A stretch of 64,000 bases of DNA from Ensifer sp. LC163 (GTDB lineage: Bacteria; Pseudomonadota; Alphaproteobacteria; Rhizobiales; Rhizobiaceae): contig NZ_MBSS01000001.1 in assembly GCF_001695855.1 (NCBI RefSeq), forward strand, positions 310,001 to 374,000, in the 5' to 3' direction. The position numbers were made by a program, and so were the translations under genes. Below the pieces are notes generated by a model. The model was not told the origin of the DNA. It searched no databases and saw only the letters and a program-made list of their open reading frames with translations. Of this stretch, positions 50,588 through 61,951 are shown one piece after another; position 1 is the stretch's first letter; every line of letters begins with the position of its first letter.

Positions 50588-50717
50588 GTGCCTCTCCGGC
50601 AATCAAAAGATGATAATCCAGGACGCGCCCGCCGCCAATGCCGGTGAGCCAACAGCCTGCCCCGAGGCGTCTTCGACGAGATGACCAGCGGCAGGGATTG
50701 CCCGTGGGATGGGCGAC

Positions 50718-51032
50718 CTACAGCACCAGATGGCGGATCAGCATCACCACCACCCAGCCGATGACGAGCATGCGCAAGGTGGAAAGGTTGAGCCCGAGCG
50801 CAATCGCGAAGGCGACGAACATCGAGACCGCGACGTCGAAGCCGCCATAGACGAAGGCCGGCGCCACCAGCGTCGTCAACACGGCCGCTGGAACGGCGTT
50901 CAGCGCCGATTCGAGCCGCGGCGGAATCTGCTTCATCTGGGTGATGAGCACATAGCCTCCGATGCGGGTTATGAAGGTCGCAACCGCCGCCGCGATGATG
51001 AGGTAGATGAGGTTGAGGTGCTGCGGATCCAT
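50718..51032 (-). CDS. azlD: AzlD-family branched-chain amino acid exporter subunit
   Basis: A 104-residue membrane protein with four predicted helices (LIYLIIAAAVATFITRIGGY; LNAVPAAVLTTLVAPAFVY; VSMFVAFAIALGLNLS; MLVIGWVVVMLIRHLVL). It is the small partner of AzlC, together exporting branched-chain amino acids or analogues. It starts 3 bp after the azlC stop, so the two are co-transcribed and probably translationally coupled. AzlD proteins have THT-like motifs; here the equivalent is ATFITRIGGY. No regulator gene of the Lrp type is nearby. Confidence 0.9.
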   Translation of the reverse strand: MDPQHLNLIYLIIAAAVATFITRIGGYVLITQMKQIPPRLESALNAVPAAVLTTLVAPAFVYGGFDVAVSMFVAFAIALGLNLSTLRMLVIGWVVVMLIRHLVL

Positions 51033-51035
51033 GGC

Positions 51036-51755
51036 TCAAGCCTCCTTCTCGATGGCGACGGGCGTTGTTGTCACGGTTTCGGCCGGCGGCAGGCAGGCGG
51101 CAAGCAGAATGCCCGCCAGCGCCCCGATGCTGACATGCCAGGGCGAGCCGACGAAATGCATGCCGGCAACGGAGGCAACGGCAGAAACGGCAACGATCGG
51201 CAGGAAGCGGTCGCGCTTGCGGAAACCCATCACCAGGCCAAGGAAGTAGATCGGCAGCAGCACGTCGAGGCCGATTGCCTTGGGATCGCCGATCAGCTGG
51301 CCGAAGATCGCGCCAAGCAGCGTGTTGAAGATCCAGGGGAAATAAATCACCAGGCCGAAGCCGAGATACCAGGGGAAGGTCACCGGCAGGCCGCGCTCGC
51401 CGCGCTTCTCGGTCTCGGCATATTGCGGATCGACCAGCAGGAAGAAGGCGAAGAACTTCTGGACGAGGGTGAAATGCCGGACGTGCTTGGCGATCGAGGC
51501 GGAATAGAGCACATGGCGAAAGTTGACGGCGAAGACCGAAAGCACCACCAGCCAGGGCTGGACGTTGTTTCCGAACAGCTCGATGCCGACCATCTGGCTG
51601 GCGCCGGCATAGACCGTCGCGCTCATGAACACGGCGTCGGCGATGGTAAAACCGTTGTCGACCGCAAGCGCGCCGAACAGCGCACCGAACGGCGACGCCG
51701 CCAGCATGATCGGGAAGCCGCCGCGCACCCCTTCCCAGAATTCGTCTTTTCTCAT
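51036..51755 (-). CDS. azlC: AzlC-family branched-chain amino acid exporter subunit
   Basis: A 239-residue membrane protein with about six helices. EFWEGVRGGFPIMLAASPFGALFG at the N-terminus, FMSATVYAGASQMVGIELFG and VVLSVFAVNFRHVLYSASI (the conserved NxRH motif) identify AzlC. The predicted function is export of branched-chain amino acids with AzlD. The start at 51753-51755 gives MRKDEFWEGV; an upstream in-frame Met adds only six residues. It is first in the azlCD pair; upstream is a 390-bp region with a decayed repeat. Confidence 0.92.
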   Translation of the reverse strand: MRKDEFWEGVRGGFPIMLAASPFGALFGALAVDNGFTIADAVFMSATVYAGASQMVGIELFGNNVQPWLVVLSVFAVNFRHVLYSASIAKHVRHFTLVQKFFAFFLLVDPQYAETEKRGERGLPVTFPWYLGFGLVIYFPWIFNTLLGAIFGQLIGDPKAIGLDVLLPIYFLGLVMGFRKRDRFLPIVAVSAVASVAGMHFVGSPWHVSIGALAGILLAACLPPAETVTTTPVAIEKEA

Positions 51756-52149
51756 GGTGTCCTCCCGCGGCACCGGCCGTGGGCGCCCACGGCATGCCGC
51801 CTTTAATCGGGATCGATCAAGGCCACATGCAGCATTTCAAAACTGCAACGACCGTCGCGCGCCTGACACGGCGCGTGGCTGTCGTCCTGTGCCGGACAGA
51901 TAGGCGCTTCGCCCCTGACCAACAATTCAATTGCGCTTATGCAATGATTGAATTTTATGATGCCTGCCTGCTGCAGGCTTGAACGAAATGCGCACGGGCC
52001 GGCAAGCGGAGGCGGTTTTGTCCGCGCCGACGTTCTGTTTGCCGAAGATCACTTCCCGGTGGAATAAGGCGCAAGCCGCATGAACCTGCGCCCCACAAAA
52101 TCGCGGTGTGTTCGTTTGGCGCCGCAAAGTCGCATGAAAGCAAGATGCG
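51756..52149. other. Intergenic region with decayed family-1 repeat
   Basis: About 51800-51888 (GCCTTTAATCGGGATCGATC ... ACATGCAGCATTTC ... CAACGACCGTCGCGCGCC ... GGCGCGTGGCTGTCG) is a decayed family-1 copy. AATTCAAT (51924-51931) and ATTGAATT (51947-51954) form an 8-bp inverted repeat that may be an operator. No gene is seen. Confidence 0.5.
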
Positions 52150-52971
52150 TTAGCGCTTGACCTGGAACGTATGCTCGACGCCCGGGAAGGTGCGCGCCTT
52201 GACCTCGTTTGCGTATTCCTCGGCCGCCTTGGAGATCGCCGGCGCCAGTTCGGCGAAATGCTTGACGAAGCGCGGCTTGAAGTCGTTGAACAGGCCAAGC
52301 ATGTCGTCGGAGACCAGGATTTGGCCGTCGCAGGCCGGCGAGGCGCCGATGCCGATGGTCGGCGAGCGCAACTCGCTGGTGATTTCGCGCGCAACCGGCT
52401 CGACCGTGCCTTCGACGACGATCGCAAACGCGCCGGCATCGTCGATCGCCTTGGCGTCGCGACGGATCTTGGCCACTTCCTTCTCGTTGCGACCGACCGA
52501 GCGATAGCCGCCGGTGGTGTTGACGAGCTGCGGCATCAGCCCGACATGGCCGAGAACCGGAATGCCGCGGCTGACGAGGAACTCGACCGTCTCGGCCATC
52601 TCGGCGCCGCCCTCGAGCTTCACGGCGCTACAGCCGGTTTCCTTCAGAACGCGTGCAGCACTTCGGAAGGCCTGTTCCTTGGATTCCTGGTAGGAGCCGA
52701 AGGGCAGGTCGATGACGATGCACGAGCTTTCCGAACCGCGCATGACCGCCTGGCCATGGGCGATCATCATGTCGAGCGTGACGCCGACTGTGGTGTCGAG
52801 GCCATAGAGCACCATGCCGAGCGAATCGCCGACCAGCAGGAAATCGACATGCGGATCGAGCAGCCGGGCGATCGGTGTCGTATAGGCGGTCAGGCTGACA
52901 ATCGGGCGCTCGCCCTTCAGCGCCTCGATATTGGCAGGGCTCAGGCGGCGTCTGGAAGTTTGTACGCTCAT
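52150..52971 (-). CDS. panB: 3-methyl-2-oxobutanoate hydroxymethyltransferase
   Basis: A 273-residue TIM-barrel enzyme that adds a one-carbon unit from methylenetetrahydrofolate to ketoisovalerate, the first pantothenate step. [27 protein letters not shown] (family start, described as ISLTAY/LVGDS), [11 protein letters not shown] and metal ligands Asp/Glu in VGDSLGM and LEGGAEMAE are visible, as is [12 protein letters not shown]. It is two bases downstream of panC in transcription order, so the pair is an operon. The length matches the family. Confidence 0.95.
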   Translation of the reverse strand: MSVQTSRRRLSPANIEALKGERPIVSLTAYTTPIARLLDPHVDFLLVGDSLGMVLYGLDTTVGVTLDMMIAHGQAVMRGSESSCIVIDLPFGSYQESKEQAFRSAARVLKETGCSAVKLEGGAEMAETVEFLVSRGIPVLGHVGLMPQLVNTTGGYRSVGRNEKEVAKIRRDAKAIDDAGAFAIVVEGTVEPVAREITSELRSPTIGIGASPACDGQILVSDDMLGLFNDFKPRFVKHFAELAPAISKAAEEYANEVKARTFPGVEHTFQVKR

Positions 52972-52973
52972 TC

Positions 52974-53849
52974 TCAGGCAACCTTTGCAAAATGGGCTGA
53001 TTTCGGAGCAATCACGCGGTTGTCGAGCAGCTTCGTCGTGCCGAAGCGGACGAAGAGCAGCAGGAGCACCGGCTTGGCGCCGATCGCGCCAATGGTTTCG
53101 AGCGTGTCGGGGTCGCGCAGCGCCACGACCTCGGGTCGGGCCAGCGGCTCCGCGGAAAGAAAGGCCGTCACGGCCCGTTCCAGTTCGGCGACATCGGTGA
53201 TCCCGGACGCGACCAGCCGTTCGGCCTCGGCAAGCGCCTTCGGCACGATGGCAGCCGCCTGGCGCTCCTCAGTGTTGAGGTAGACATTGCGCGACGAACA
53301 GGCGAGCCCGTCGGCCTCGCGCACTGTCGGCACGCCGATAATCTCCACCGGCTGGGCGAGATCCTCGACCATGCGGCGGATGATCTGCAGCTGCTGGAAA
53401 TCCTTCTCGCCGAAATAGGCGCGGTCAGGCTGCACGATGTTGAACAGCTTGGTAACGACGGTCGCAACGCCGGCAAAATGGCCGGGGCGCACCGAGCCTT
53501 CAAGCTCGGAGCCGAGCTTCGGCACGTCGACGACCGTTTCCATCGGGCGCGGATACATGTCGGATACGCCGGGCGAAAACAGAAAGTCGACGCCGCCCTC
53601 CTCAAGCATCGCCTGGTCGCGAGCGAGATCGCGCGGATATTTGCTGAGGTCTTCGTTGGGACCGAACTGCAGCGGATTGACGAAGATGCTGGCAACGACC
53701 ACGTCGTTTTGGCCGCGCGCACGACGCACGAGCTCCATATGGCCGACATGCAGATAGCCCATGGTCGGCACGAGCCCGACCGTCTTGCCCGCCCGCCGGT
53801 ATTCGGCAAGGGCTGCGCGCAGCTCGGTGATGGTGGTGATGGTCTTCAA
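52974..53849 (-). CDS. panC: Pantothenate synthetase
   Basis: A 291-residue enzyme that joins pantoate and beta-alanine using [21 protein letters not shown] is the HIGH-like nucleotide motif, [20 protein letters not shown] binds pantoate, [17 protein letters not shown] is the lysine loop (KMSKS-like) and [13 protein letters not shown] is typical. The start is TTG at 53847-53849: GGAGGG lies seven to eight bases before it and the resulting [11 protein letters not shown] is the family N-terminus. It is first in the panC-panB operon. No panD or aspartate decarboxylase is in the window. Confidence 0.95.
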   Translation of the reverse strand: MKTITTITELRAALAEYRRAGKTVGLVPTMGYLHVGHMELVRRARGQNDVVVASIFVNPLQFGPNEDLSKYPRDLARDQAMLEEGGVDFLFSPGVSDMYPRPMETVVDVPKLGSELEGSVRPGHFAGVATVVTKLFNIVQPDRAYFGEKDFQQLQIIRRMVEDLAQPVEIIGVPTVREADGLACSSRNVYLNTEERQAAAIVPKALAEAERLVASGITDVAELERAVTAFLSAEPLARPEVVALRDPDTLETIGAIGAKPVLLLLFVRFGTTKLLDNRVIAPKSAHFAKVA

Positions 53850-54095
53850 GTCCGGACCCTCCAATCCGCGAAGGCGCCGATCGCGCCCTGCCCCGCGGCA
53901 TAGGGCGCTCGGCCGGCTCCGCGAAAAGGCAATTGCACAAAATTTGGCTGCAAACCTCTATCTTGTGCAGCGCAAAAAGACAAACGGAATTGGTGCCGCC
54001 GCGAACGGGACGAACCCGGTCATCGCCGACCCATCGCAGATCGGCGAGCGTGCCGCGCGGCCTGAACGGGCCCAAGCCATCTGGCACGCTCGGGC

Positions 54096-54482
54096 TCACT
54101 GGCCCGTAGAACTCGGCACCCGCCACGGCGGATCAAGCCGGTTGGCTCCTGCGAAATAGAGCACGATGCGGTTGCCGGCGGGATCGAAGACTTCGGCCTC
54201 CCGCCAAAGCCAGCTCTTGTCGGCGGGGCTGCTGGCAAACAGGATGCCGGCCTCGATCAGCCGGCTGACGGTCAGATCCAGATCGTCGCACTCGAAATAG
54301 ACGGTGGTCCCGCCGCTGCCCGCTTCGCCCTGATGCAGTGAAAACGAACTGCCGCCATCCGGGCAGACGAAGCGCACGTAATGCGGCCGCGCATCGACGA
54401 TCGGCCGGAGACCGAGCGTGCGGTAGAATTCCCACCCCGCATCGAGATCGGGCATCGTCACCGTCACCTGGTTCAAACGCAT
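54096..54482 (-). CDS. VOC family (glyoxalase-like) protein
   Basis: A 128-residue vicinal-oxygen-chelate fold protein. LNQVTVTMPDLDAGWEFYRTLGLRPIV is the first beta-alpha-beta module (motif words QVTVTMPD and FYRTLGL), FSLHQGEAGSGGTTVYFECDDLD the centre, and VFDPAGNRIVLYF the second module. Metal-binding candidates are His/Glu in SLHQ and the terminal Glu/Asp. It may be a dioxygenase, a glyoxalase or a resistance protein. Start at 54480-54482. It stands alone. Confidence 0.88.
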   Translation of the reverse strand: MRLNQVTVTMPDLDAGWEFYRTLGLRPIVDARPHYVRFVCPDGGSSFSLHQGEAGSGGTTVYFECDDLDLTVSRLIEAGILFASSPADKSWLWREAEVFDPAGNRIVLYFAGANRLDPPWRVPSSTGQ

Positions 54483-54729
54483 GGTATCCCCTCACATCAT
54501 GAGCGCTGGCTGACGTCGCCAGCATTATTCGCTGCACCGCCTTTGCGCGAAGTTCAGGCCACGGAGCATCCGTCAGAACCGCTCGCTGTGCAAATGATAC
54601 GGATCCCGGCACGAACCACTGCCTTGCGAGACGGCCAAGCCGCCCCGCAATCGTCGTTGCACCAAGCCGAATGCATATCTGCGCGGCCCATCGACTTGCA
54701 CCGCTGCCGATCGGCTTAGGCTTCTCCCC

Positions 54730-55329
54730 TCACCCGAACTTGACGAGATTGAGCGCCGGCAGCGGCCCGCCCGGGAACTGCACCAGCCTGCCGCCGATCG
54801 CCAGCGACCCGAGGTCGATGCCGAAGAAACCGAGGCTGTCGATCAGCGCTGCGACCTCTGCCTTTGCGGCGTCATCATCACCGGAGAAGAACAGCACGCG
54901 GCTGCCGCCTTCGGCCTTCGGGTCGCCGGAAAGGAGCGGCGGCAGCAGGTGGTTGAATGCCTTGACGACGCGGGCGCCGGGTACGAGCCCGGCAAAGACC
55001 TCGCTCGACAATCGGCCATCGAGCTGCGCCGGCTTGAACAGCGGCGCCTCGATCGGGTTGTTGGCGTCGATGACGATGCGGCCGTTCCAGTCGGGCAGGC
55101 CCGCAAGCGCCGTCGGCAGCTTCGACCAGTTGACGGCAACGAGCACGATATCGGCGCTTGCCGCCTCTTCCCGCGTGCCGGCAGTGATGAAGGGTGCGAG
55201 TTCGCCGGCGAGCACCCTCAGGCTTTCCGGGCCGCGGCTGTTGGCGATGATTGCAGGGATCGATGCTTTGGCCAGCGCCCGGGCGAAGGCCGATCCGATA
55301 TTGCCGGATCCGATGATACCGATGGACAT
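54730..55329 (-). CDS. NADPH-dependent F420-reductase-like oxidoreductase
   Basis: A 199-residue Rossmann protein. SIGIIGSGNIGSAFARALAKA (GxGxxG at the start), IIANSRGP with Arg for NADP, ADIVLVAVNWSKLPTAL, IVIDANNPIE, VKAFNHLLPP and VLFFSGDDDAAKAEV match the NADP-binding F420 oxidoreductase-like (NPD) family. It probably reduces or oxidises an unknown small substrate. I start at ATG 55327-55329: GGAGA lies at normal spacing before it, while the ATG six bases upstream is too close. It lies upstream of nothing obvious; the SDR gene follows on the same strand. Confidence 0.88.
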   Translation of the reverse strand: MSIGIIGSGNIGSAFARALAKASIPAIIANSRGPESLRVLAGELAPFITAGTREEAASADIVLVAVNWSKLPTALAGLPDWNGRIVIDANNPIEAPLFKPAQLDGRLSSEVFAGLVPGARVVKAFNHLLPPLLSGDPKAEGGSRVLFFSGDDDAAKAEVAALIDSLGFFGIDLGSLAIGGRLVQFPGGPLPALNLVKFG

Positions 55330-55454
55330 GGACATTCTCCTTTGTGCGGCCGCTTAGGAAAGCAGCCGATCTCCAAGGGCTGCAGCGGCTGATCAGGGTT
55401 GGTAGGCGGTAGCGGGCGCCGTTTGCGCGCCCGCTGCCTGTCGATGCCGATCGG

Positions 55455-56207
55455 TCAGGCGGTAAAGCCGCCGTCGGCGACGATGTCGGCGCCGGTGACG
55501 AAGGCCGCCTCCGGGCTTGCCAGATAGGAAACGACGCTGGCGATCTCCTCCGGCTTGCCATAGCGGCCGATCGCCATGCCGGGGCCGACGATCTTGGAGA
55601 CGGGGCCGCCATCCGGGTTCATGTCGGTGTCGGTCGGGCCGGGATGCACGGTGTTGACGGTGATGCCCCGGGGGCCGAGATCGCGCACCAGGCTGCGGTT
55701 GAAGCCGGCGACAGCGCCCTTGGTCAGCGTGTAGAGCGAGGCAGTCGGAAAGGCGGCATAGCGCACCATTGACGAGCCGATGTGGATGACGCGGCCGCCC
55801 GGCTTCATGTTGCGCACCGCTTCCTGGGTGGCGACGAAGACGCCGGTGACGTTGACGGCGATCATTCGGTTGTAGTCCTCGTCGGTGATCTCGTCGATCG
55901 ACCCGCCGAGCGCGATGCCGGCATTGTTGACGAGGATATCGACACCGCCCAGCACATCTGCCGCCTGATTGACGGCAGCGCGCATCGCGCCGGCATCGCC
56001 TGCATCCGCCTTGATGGCAACGGCGCGGCCACCCTCAGCCTCGATCTCAGCCACCACGGAGGCCGCCTTCTCCGGCGAGCCGTGATAGGTGATGGCGACG
56101 GCCGCACCGTCTGTGGCCAGCCGCCTGGCGACGGCGGCGCCGATCGAGCGCGAGCCGCCGGTAACCAGCGCCACCTTGCCTGCAAGCGTCTTTCTATTCT
56201 CGGACAT
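55455..56207 (-). CDS. Short-chain dehydrogenase/reductase
   Basis: A 250-residue SDR. LAGKVALVTGGSRSIGAAVARRLA is the cofactor motif TGGSRSIG, ILVNNAGIALGG the NAG element, and ASLYTLTKGAVAGFNRSL the catalytic YxxxK, with Ser in HIGSSMV. The end, GADIVADGGFTA, is classical. Start at 56205-56207 follows AGGAG. It is divergent from a LysR-family gene across 109 bp, a layout in which the LysR protein usually controls the SDR. The substrate is unknown. Confidence 0.93.
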   Translation of the reverse strand: MSENRKTLAGKVALVTGGSRSIGAAVARRLATDGAAVAITYHGSPEKAASVVAEIEAEGGRAVAIKADAGDAGAMRAAVNQAADVLGGVDILVNNAGIALGGSIDEITDEDYNRMIAVNVTGVFVATQEAVRNMKPGGRVIHIGSSMVRYAAFPTASLYTLTKGAVAGFNRSLVRDLGPRGITVNTVHPGPTDTDMNPDGGPVSKIVGPGMAIGRYGKPEEIASVVSYLASPEAAFVTGADIVADGGFTA

Positions 56208-56316
56208 GAGCTTCACTCCTTCAGCGTTTCGATGGAGTGGATATTGCCATTTCATTCCGCTAACATAAGTCAGCAATTACTTTCATCATCTTCAACGATT
56301 GCTTGAATATTTAATC

Positions 56317-57246
56317 ATGGAAACACTGGCCAATCTCGAATCCTTCGTCCGCAGCGCCGAACTCGGCGGCTTCTCCGGTGCGGCGCGCAAGCTGGCGCTG
56401 ACGCCGGCGGCTGTCAGCCGCAACGTGGCGATGCTGGAACGGAACCTTGGCGTGCGACTGTTTCATCGATCGACCCGCAAGCTGACGCTGACGGAGCAAG
56501 GCGAACGTTTCCTCGCGGCCATCCGCGACAATCTCGAGGGGCTGCAAAGCGCGATCGCAGGCATAGCGGGCGAAAGTGGCGCGCCGGCTGGTTTGCTCAA
56601 GGTCAGCCTCAGCCCCACCTTCGGCGTCGACCATATCCTGCCGCTGATGCCGGCTTTTCTTGAGAAATACCCGTCGATCCGCATCGACTGGCAGTTCGAC
56701 AACCGGCAGGTGGATCTGGTCGCCGAAGGCTTCGACGCGGCGATCGGCGGCGGCTTCGAACTTTCGCCGGGCATCGTCTCGCGACCGATCGCGCCGGCGC
56801 ACATCATTGCCGTCGCCTCACCCGCCTTCCTCAAGAACCGCCCCCTGCCCGTCGACCCTTCAGGGCTCGCCGACCTTGATGGCATCGTCATGCGCGCCAC
56901 CCGTACCGGCCGCATCCGCCACTGGACGATGCGCAACGCCGCCGGCGACGAGATGAGCGCTGCGCCGCGCGAAACCATCGTGCTCAGCGATCCCGCCGCC
57001 ATGTGCCGGGCGGCCCTGCTCGGCCTCGGAGTTACCCTGGTGGCCGTTCCCGATGTGCTCGCCCATCTCGACAGCGGCGCCCTCGTGCGCCTAGCGCCGA
57101 AATGGTACGCCGACGCCGGCCCGATCTCGATCTATTATGGCAGCCGGACACTGTTACCGGCAAAGGCCCGCGTCTTCGTCGACTTCGTTGCCGAGCATTT
57201 CAAACGCCACCGCCTTGCCGAGCGATTTGCCGGCAGCCTCAGGTAA
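56317..57246 (+). CDS. LysR-family transcriptional regulator
   Basis: A 309-residue regulator. The HTH (METLANLESFVRSAELGGFSGAARKLALTPAAVSRNVAMLE, described as LESFVRSAELGGFS and ALTPAAVSRNVAMLE) lies at the N-terminus. The effector domain has LLKVSLSPTFGVDHILP and DAAIGGGFELSPGIV. It is the close-to-DsdC/PbrR-like AaeR or CrgA type, with ligand unknown. It is divergent from the SDR gene; the 109-bp space contains AT-rich T-N11-A-like half-sites (TCAGCAATTACTTTCAT; GATTGCTTGAATATTTAATC). Start ATG at 56317 gives the expected LysR N-terminus. Confidence 0.93.
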   Translation: METLANLESFVRSAELGGFSGAARKLALTPAAVSRNVAMLERNLGVRLFHRSTRKLTLTEQGERFLAAIRDNLEGLQSAIAGIAGESGAPAGLLKVSLSPTFGVDHILPLMPAFLEKYPSIRIDWQFDNRQVDLVAEGFDAAIGGGFELSPGIVSRPIAPAHIIAVASPAFLKNRPLPVDPSGLADLDGIVMRATRTGRIRHWTMRNAAGDEMSAAPRETIVLSDPAAMCRAALLGLGVTLVAVPDVLAHLDSGALVRLAPKWYADAGPISIYYGSRTLLPAKARVFVDFVAEHFKRHRLAERFAGSLR

Positions 57247-57396
57247 ACATGGGTGGCTGAAAGCCTCCGATTGTGCTCCACATCAGCGGGGACACATCGC
57301 ATTCCTCAAAAAAATGTCTGACCGGCTGTCGGCTGCGGGTCCCACCGAACGTCCTAGTTATGTCCAATCAAGAAAATCCCCTACGAGGAGCATTCC

Positions 57397-57807
57397 ATGC
57401 GCATGATTTTTGTGAACCTGCCCGTCAAGGACCTGAAGGCATCGCGGACCTTTTTCGCCGCACTCGGCTTCACCTTCAACGAGCAGTTCTCCGACGACAC
57501 GGCCGCCTGCACGGTGATCTCGGACAATATTTTCGTCATGCTTTTGACTGAACCGAAGTTCCGCGACTTCATCACCGGCGAGATCAGCGACGCCAGAAAG
57601 GGCACCGAGGTCATCACCGCCCTTTCCGCTTCAAGCCGCGCCGAATGCGACGACATGCTCGCCAAGGCACTCGCTGCCGGTGCCAAGCCCTGGAAGCCTG
57701 CGCTCGACTACGGCTTCATGTACGGCATCAGCTTCCAGGATCTCGACGGCCACGTCTGGGAATTCATGTGGATGGACCAGGAAGCCGCCCAGCAGCAGGC
57801 TTCCTGA
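57397..57807 (+). CDS. VOC family (glyoxalase-like) protein
   Basis: A 136-residue protein of two beta-alpha-beta-beta-beta modules. MIFVNLPVKDLKASRTFFAALGF starts it, FVMLLTEPKFRDFI is in the first module, and YGISFQDLDGHVWEFMWMDQ ends it with Asp-Gly-His and Glu, the common metal ligands. It resembles the AbrB/fosfomycin-like and bleomycin-resistance type VOC proteins. GAGGAG precedes the ATG. It is followed by a good terminator and is convergent with ligA. Confidence 0.88.
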   Translation: MRMIFVNLPVKDLKASRTFFAALGFTFNEQFSDDTAACTVISDNIFVMLLTEPKFRDFITGEISDARKGTEVITALSASSRAECDDMLAKALAAGAKPWKPALDYGFMYGISFQDLDGHVWEFMWMDQEAAQQQAS

Positions 57808-57832
57808 TCTGACGCAATGCCCCTTGGGTTGC

Positions 57833-57860
57833 GCCCGCCGCTAAAAGCGGCGGGCATTTT
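57833..57860 (+). terminator. Terminator between the VOC gene and ligA
   Basis: GCCCGCCGC (57833-57841) and GCGGCGGGC (57847-57855) form a perfect 9-bp stem with a TAAAA loop, followed by ATTTTC. It ends the VOC transcript. It may also serve the convergent ligA transcript through its opposite strand, though the T-run is weak there. Confidence 0.85.
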
Positions 57861-57868
57861 CGGGGGCA

Positions 57869-60052
<2,184 letters not shown>

Positions 60053-60053
60053 T

Positions 60054-60159
60054 TACTGCATAATTCCTTAAATCGGAATCGATTTAAGGATAAAATTATG
60101 CAGCAAGTTTAAAGCGTTACAGCGTCCTTTGCGCGTCATATTTGACGCGCGGCGCTGTA
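60054..60159 (+). repeat. Family-1 two-hairpin repeat, complete, TA-flanked
   Basis: TA, CTGCATAATTCCTTAAATCG ... AAATTATGCAG, CAAGTTTAAAGCGT, TACAGCGTCCTTTGCGCGTC ... GACGCGCGGCGCTG, TA. It separates recN from ligA and must either be read through or end the recN transcript. Confidence 0.95.
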
Positions 60160-60257
60160 GAGCAACTGCCGGGAAAGAAAAGAGCAACCGCCATTGCACG
60201 ATCATCCGGCTAAGGCGACGCTTGGCTCGATGACAGCGCCGATGCCGTCAGACGGCC

Positions 60258-61931
60258 CTAACCGTTGCCGGAAAGCAACCGGGCGGCAGCGGCCCTCGCC
60301 TCTTCGGTGATCGAGGCACCGGCGAGCATGCGGGCGATTTCCTCGGTGCGGGCCCTGTCGTCCATGCGGGCGACGCGGGTCGAGATCATCTCGGCCTTTT
60401 CCGCCGACGGTCCCTTGGAGATCAAGAGATGCGTTGCCGCGCGTGCGGCCACCTGCGGCGCGTGGGTGACCGAAAGCACCTGCACGGTGCCGGAAAGCCG
60501 TTTCAGCCGCTGGCCGATAGCATCGGCCACAGCGCCACCGACCCCGGTGTCGATTTCATCGAAGACGAGCGTCGGCGCCGAGCCGCGATCGGCAAGCGCC
60601 ACTTTCAGCGCCAGCAGGAAGCGTGAAAGTTCGCCGCCCGAAGCCACCTTCATGATCGGCCCCGGCCGGGTGCCCGGGTTGGTCTGGACATGGAATTCGA
60701 CGAGATCGATGCCATCGGCGGTCGGCTGCGCCGCATCGCTCTGAACTTCGACCATGAAGCGGGCGCGCTCGAGCTTCAGCGCCGGAAGCTCGGCCATGAC
60801 CGCAGCCGAGAGCGCCGATGCGGTGTTCTGGCGCTTTTCGGACAAGGTGCGCGCGGCAGCATCGAAGGCCACCCGTGCGGCGCCCACCTGTGCGTCGAGC
60901 TGCTTCAGCTTCTCTTCGCCGGCATCGAGGTCGGCCAGATCAGAAATCATCCGGACGGCCAGCGCCGGAAGCTCGGCGACCGGCACGGAATATTTGCGGC
61001 TGGCGCCACGAAGCGCAAACAGCCGTTCCTCCACCCGCTCCAGCTCCTTCGGGTCGAATTCGGTGTTGCGCAGCGCCCGCTCGACGGCCATCTGCGCGTC
61101 GGAAAGCTGGTTCAGCGCCCCGTCCAGAAGCTCGACGGTCTCTTCCAGCAGCCCCGGCGCCTCGTGGCTCTTGCGCTCCAGCCGGCGCACCAGCGAGGCG
61201 ATCAGCGGAACCGGCGATCCATTGCCGTTCAAGAATTCGGAGGCTTCGTTGATGTCGCCGGCGATGCGCTCGGACTTCATCATCCGGGCGCGCTTTTCGG
61301 CAAGCTCGTCCTCTTCGCCATCGCGCGGGCTGAGCTTTTCCAGCTCCTCGACCGAGGAGCGCAGATAGTCCGCCTCGCGGGCGGCGGCCTCGACACGTTC
61401 GCGGTGCTTTTTCAGTCCGCGTTCGGCATCCTTCCAGGCACGATAGAGGCCGGAGACCTGCTCGGCCTCGTCGGTGGTGCCGCCGAAGGCATCGAGCAGC
61501 GTGCGGTGGGCGTCGATATCGACCAGCGCGCGATCGTCGTGCTGTCCGTGGATTTCGACCAGCGTCTGGCCGAGCTGCCGCATCAGCTGGACGCTGACCG
61601 GCTGGTCGTTGACGAATGCCTTGGTGCGGCCATCGGCCGATTGCACCCGACGGAAAATCAGATCGCCGTCATCGTCGATGCCGTTGTCGCGCAGCATCAG
61701 CCGCGCTGAGTGCCCCATCGGCACGTCGAACACCGCCGTCACCTGCCCCTTGTCCGAGCCGTGGCGCACGAGTGAGCCGTCGCCGCGCCCACCAAGGGCC
61801 AGCGACAGGCTGTCGAGCAGAATGGATTTTCCCGCGCCGGTCTCGCCGGTCAACACGGACAGTCCGGCCTCGAACGCCAGATCAAGCCGTTCAATCAGGA
61901 CGATATCGCGGATCGAGATCTGGGCGAGCAT
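60258..61931 (-). CDS. recN: DNA repair protein RecN
   Basis: A 557-residue SMC-like protein for double-strand-break repair. LSVLTGETGAGKSILLDSL (Walker A near 28-36) opens the ATPase head; a long coiled coil follows (about 150-350), and the C-terminal half has KVASGGELSRFLLALKVAL (ABC signature), TLVFDEIDTGVGGAVADAIG (Walker B) and VLSVTHAPQVAARA. The start MLAQISIRDIVLIERLDL is typical. It is the second gene after bamD, only 20 bp from it, and is probably co-transcribed with bamD. Rhizobial genomes have this same order. Confidence 0.96.
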   Translation of the reverse strand: MLAQISIRDIVLIERLDLAFEAGLSVLTGETGAGKSILLDSLSLALGGRGDGSLVRHGSDKGQVTAVFDVPMGHSARLMLRDNGIDDDGDLIFRRVQSADGRTKAFVNDQPVSVQLMRQLGQTLVEIHGQHDDRALVDIDAHRTLLDAFGGTTDEAEQVSGLYRAWKDAERGLKKHRERVEAAAREADYLRSSVEELEKLSPRDGEEDELAEKRARMMKSERIAGDINEASEFLNGNGSPVPLIASLVRRLERKSHEAPGLLEETVELLDGALNQLSDAQMAVERALRNTEFDPKELERVEERLFALRGASRKYSVPVAELPALAVRMISDLADLDAGEEKLKQLDAQVGAARVAFDAAARTLSEKRQNTASALSAAVMAELPALKLERARFMVEVQSDAAQPTADGIDLVEFHVQTNPGTRPGPIMKVASGGELSRFLLALKVALADRGSAPTLVFDEIDTGVGGAVADAIGQRLKRLSGTVQVLSVTHAPQVAARAATHLLISKGPSAEKAEMISTRVARMDDRARTEEIARMLAGASITEEARAAAARLLSGNG

Positions 61932-61951
61932 CCGGGGTCAAATCTTCCGTG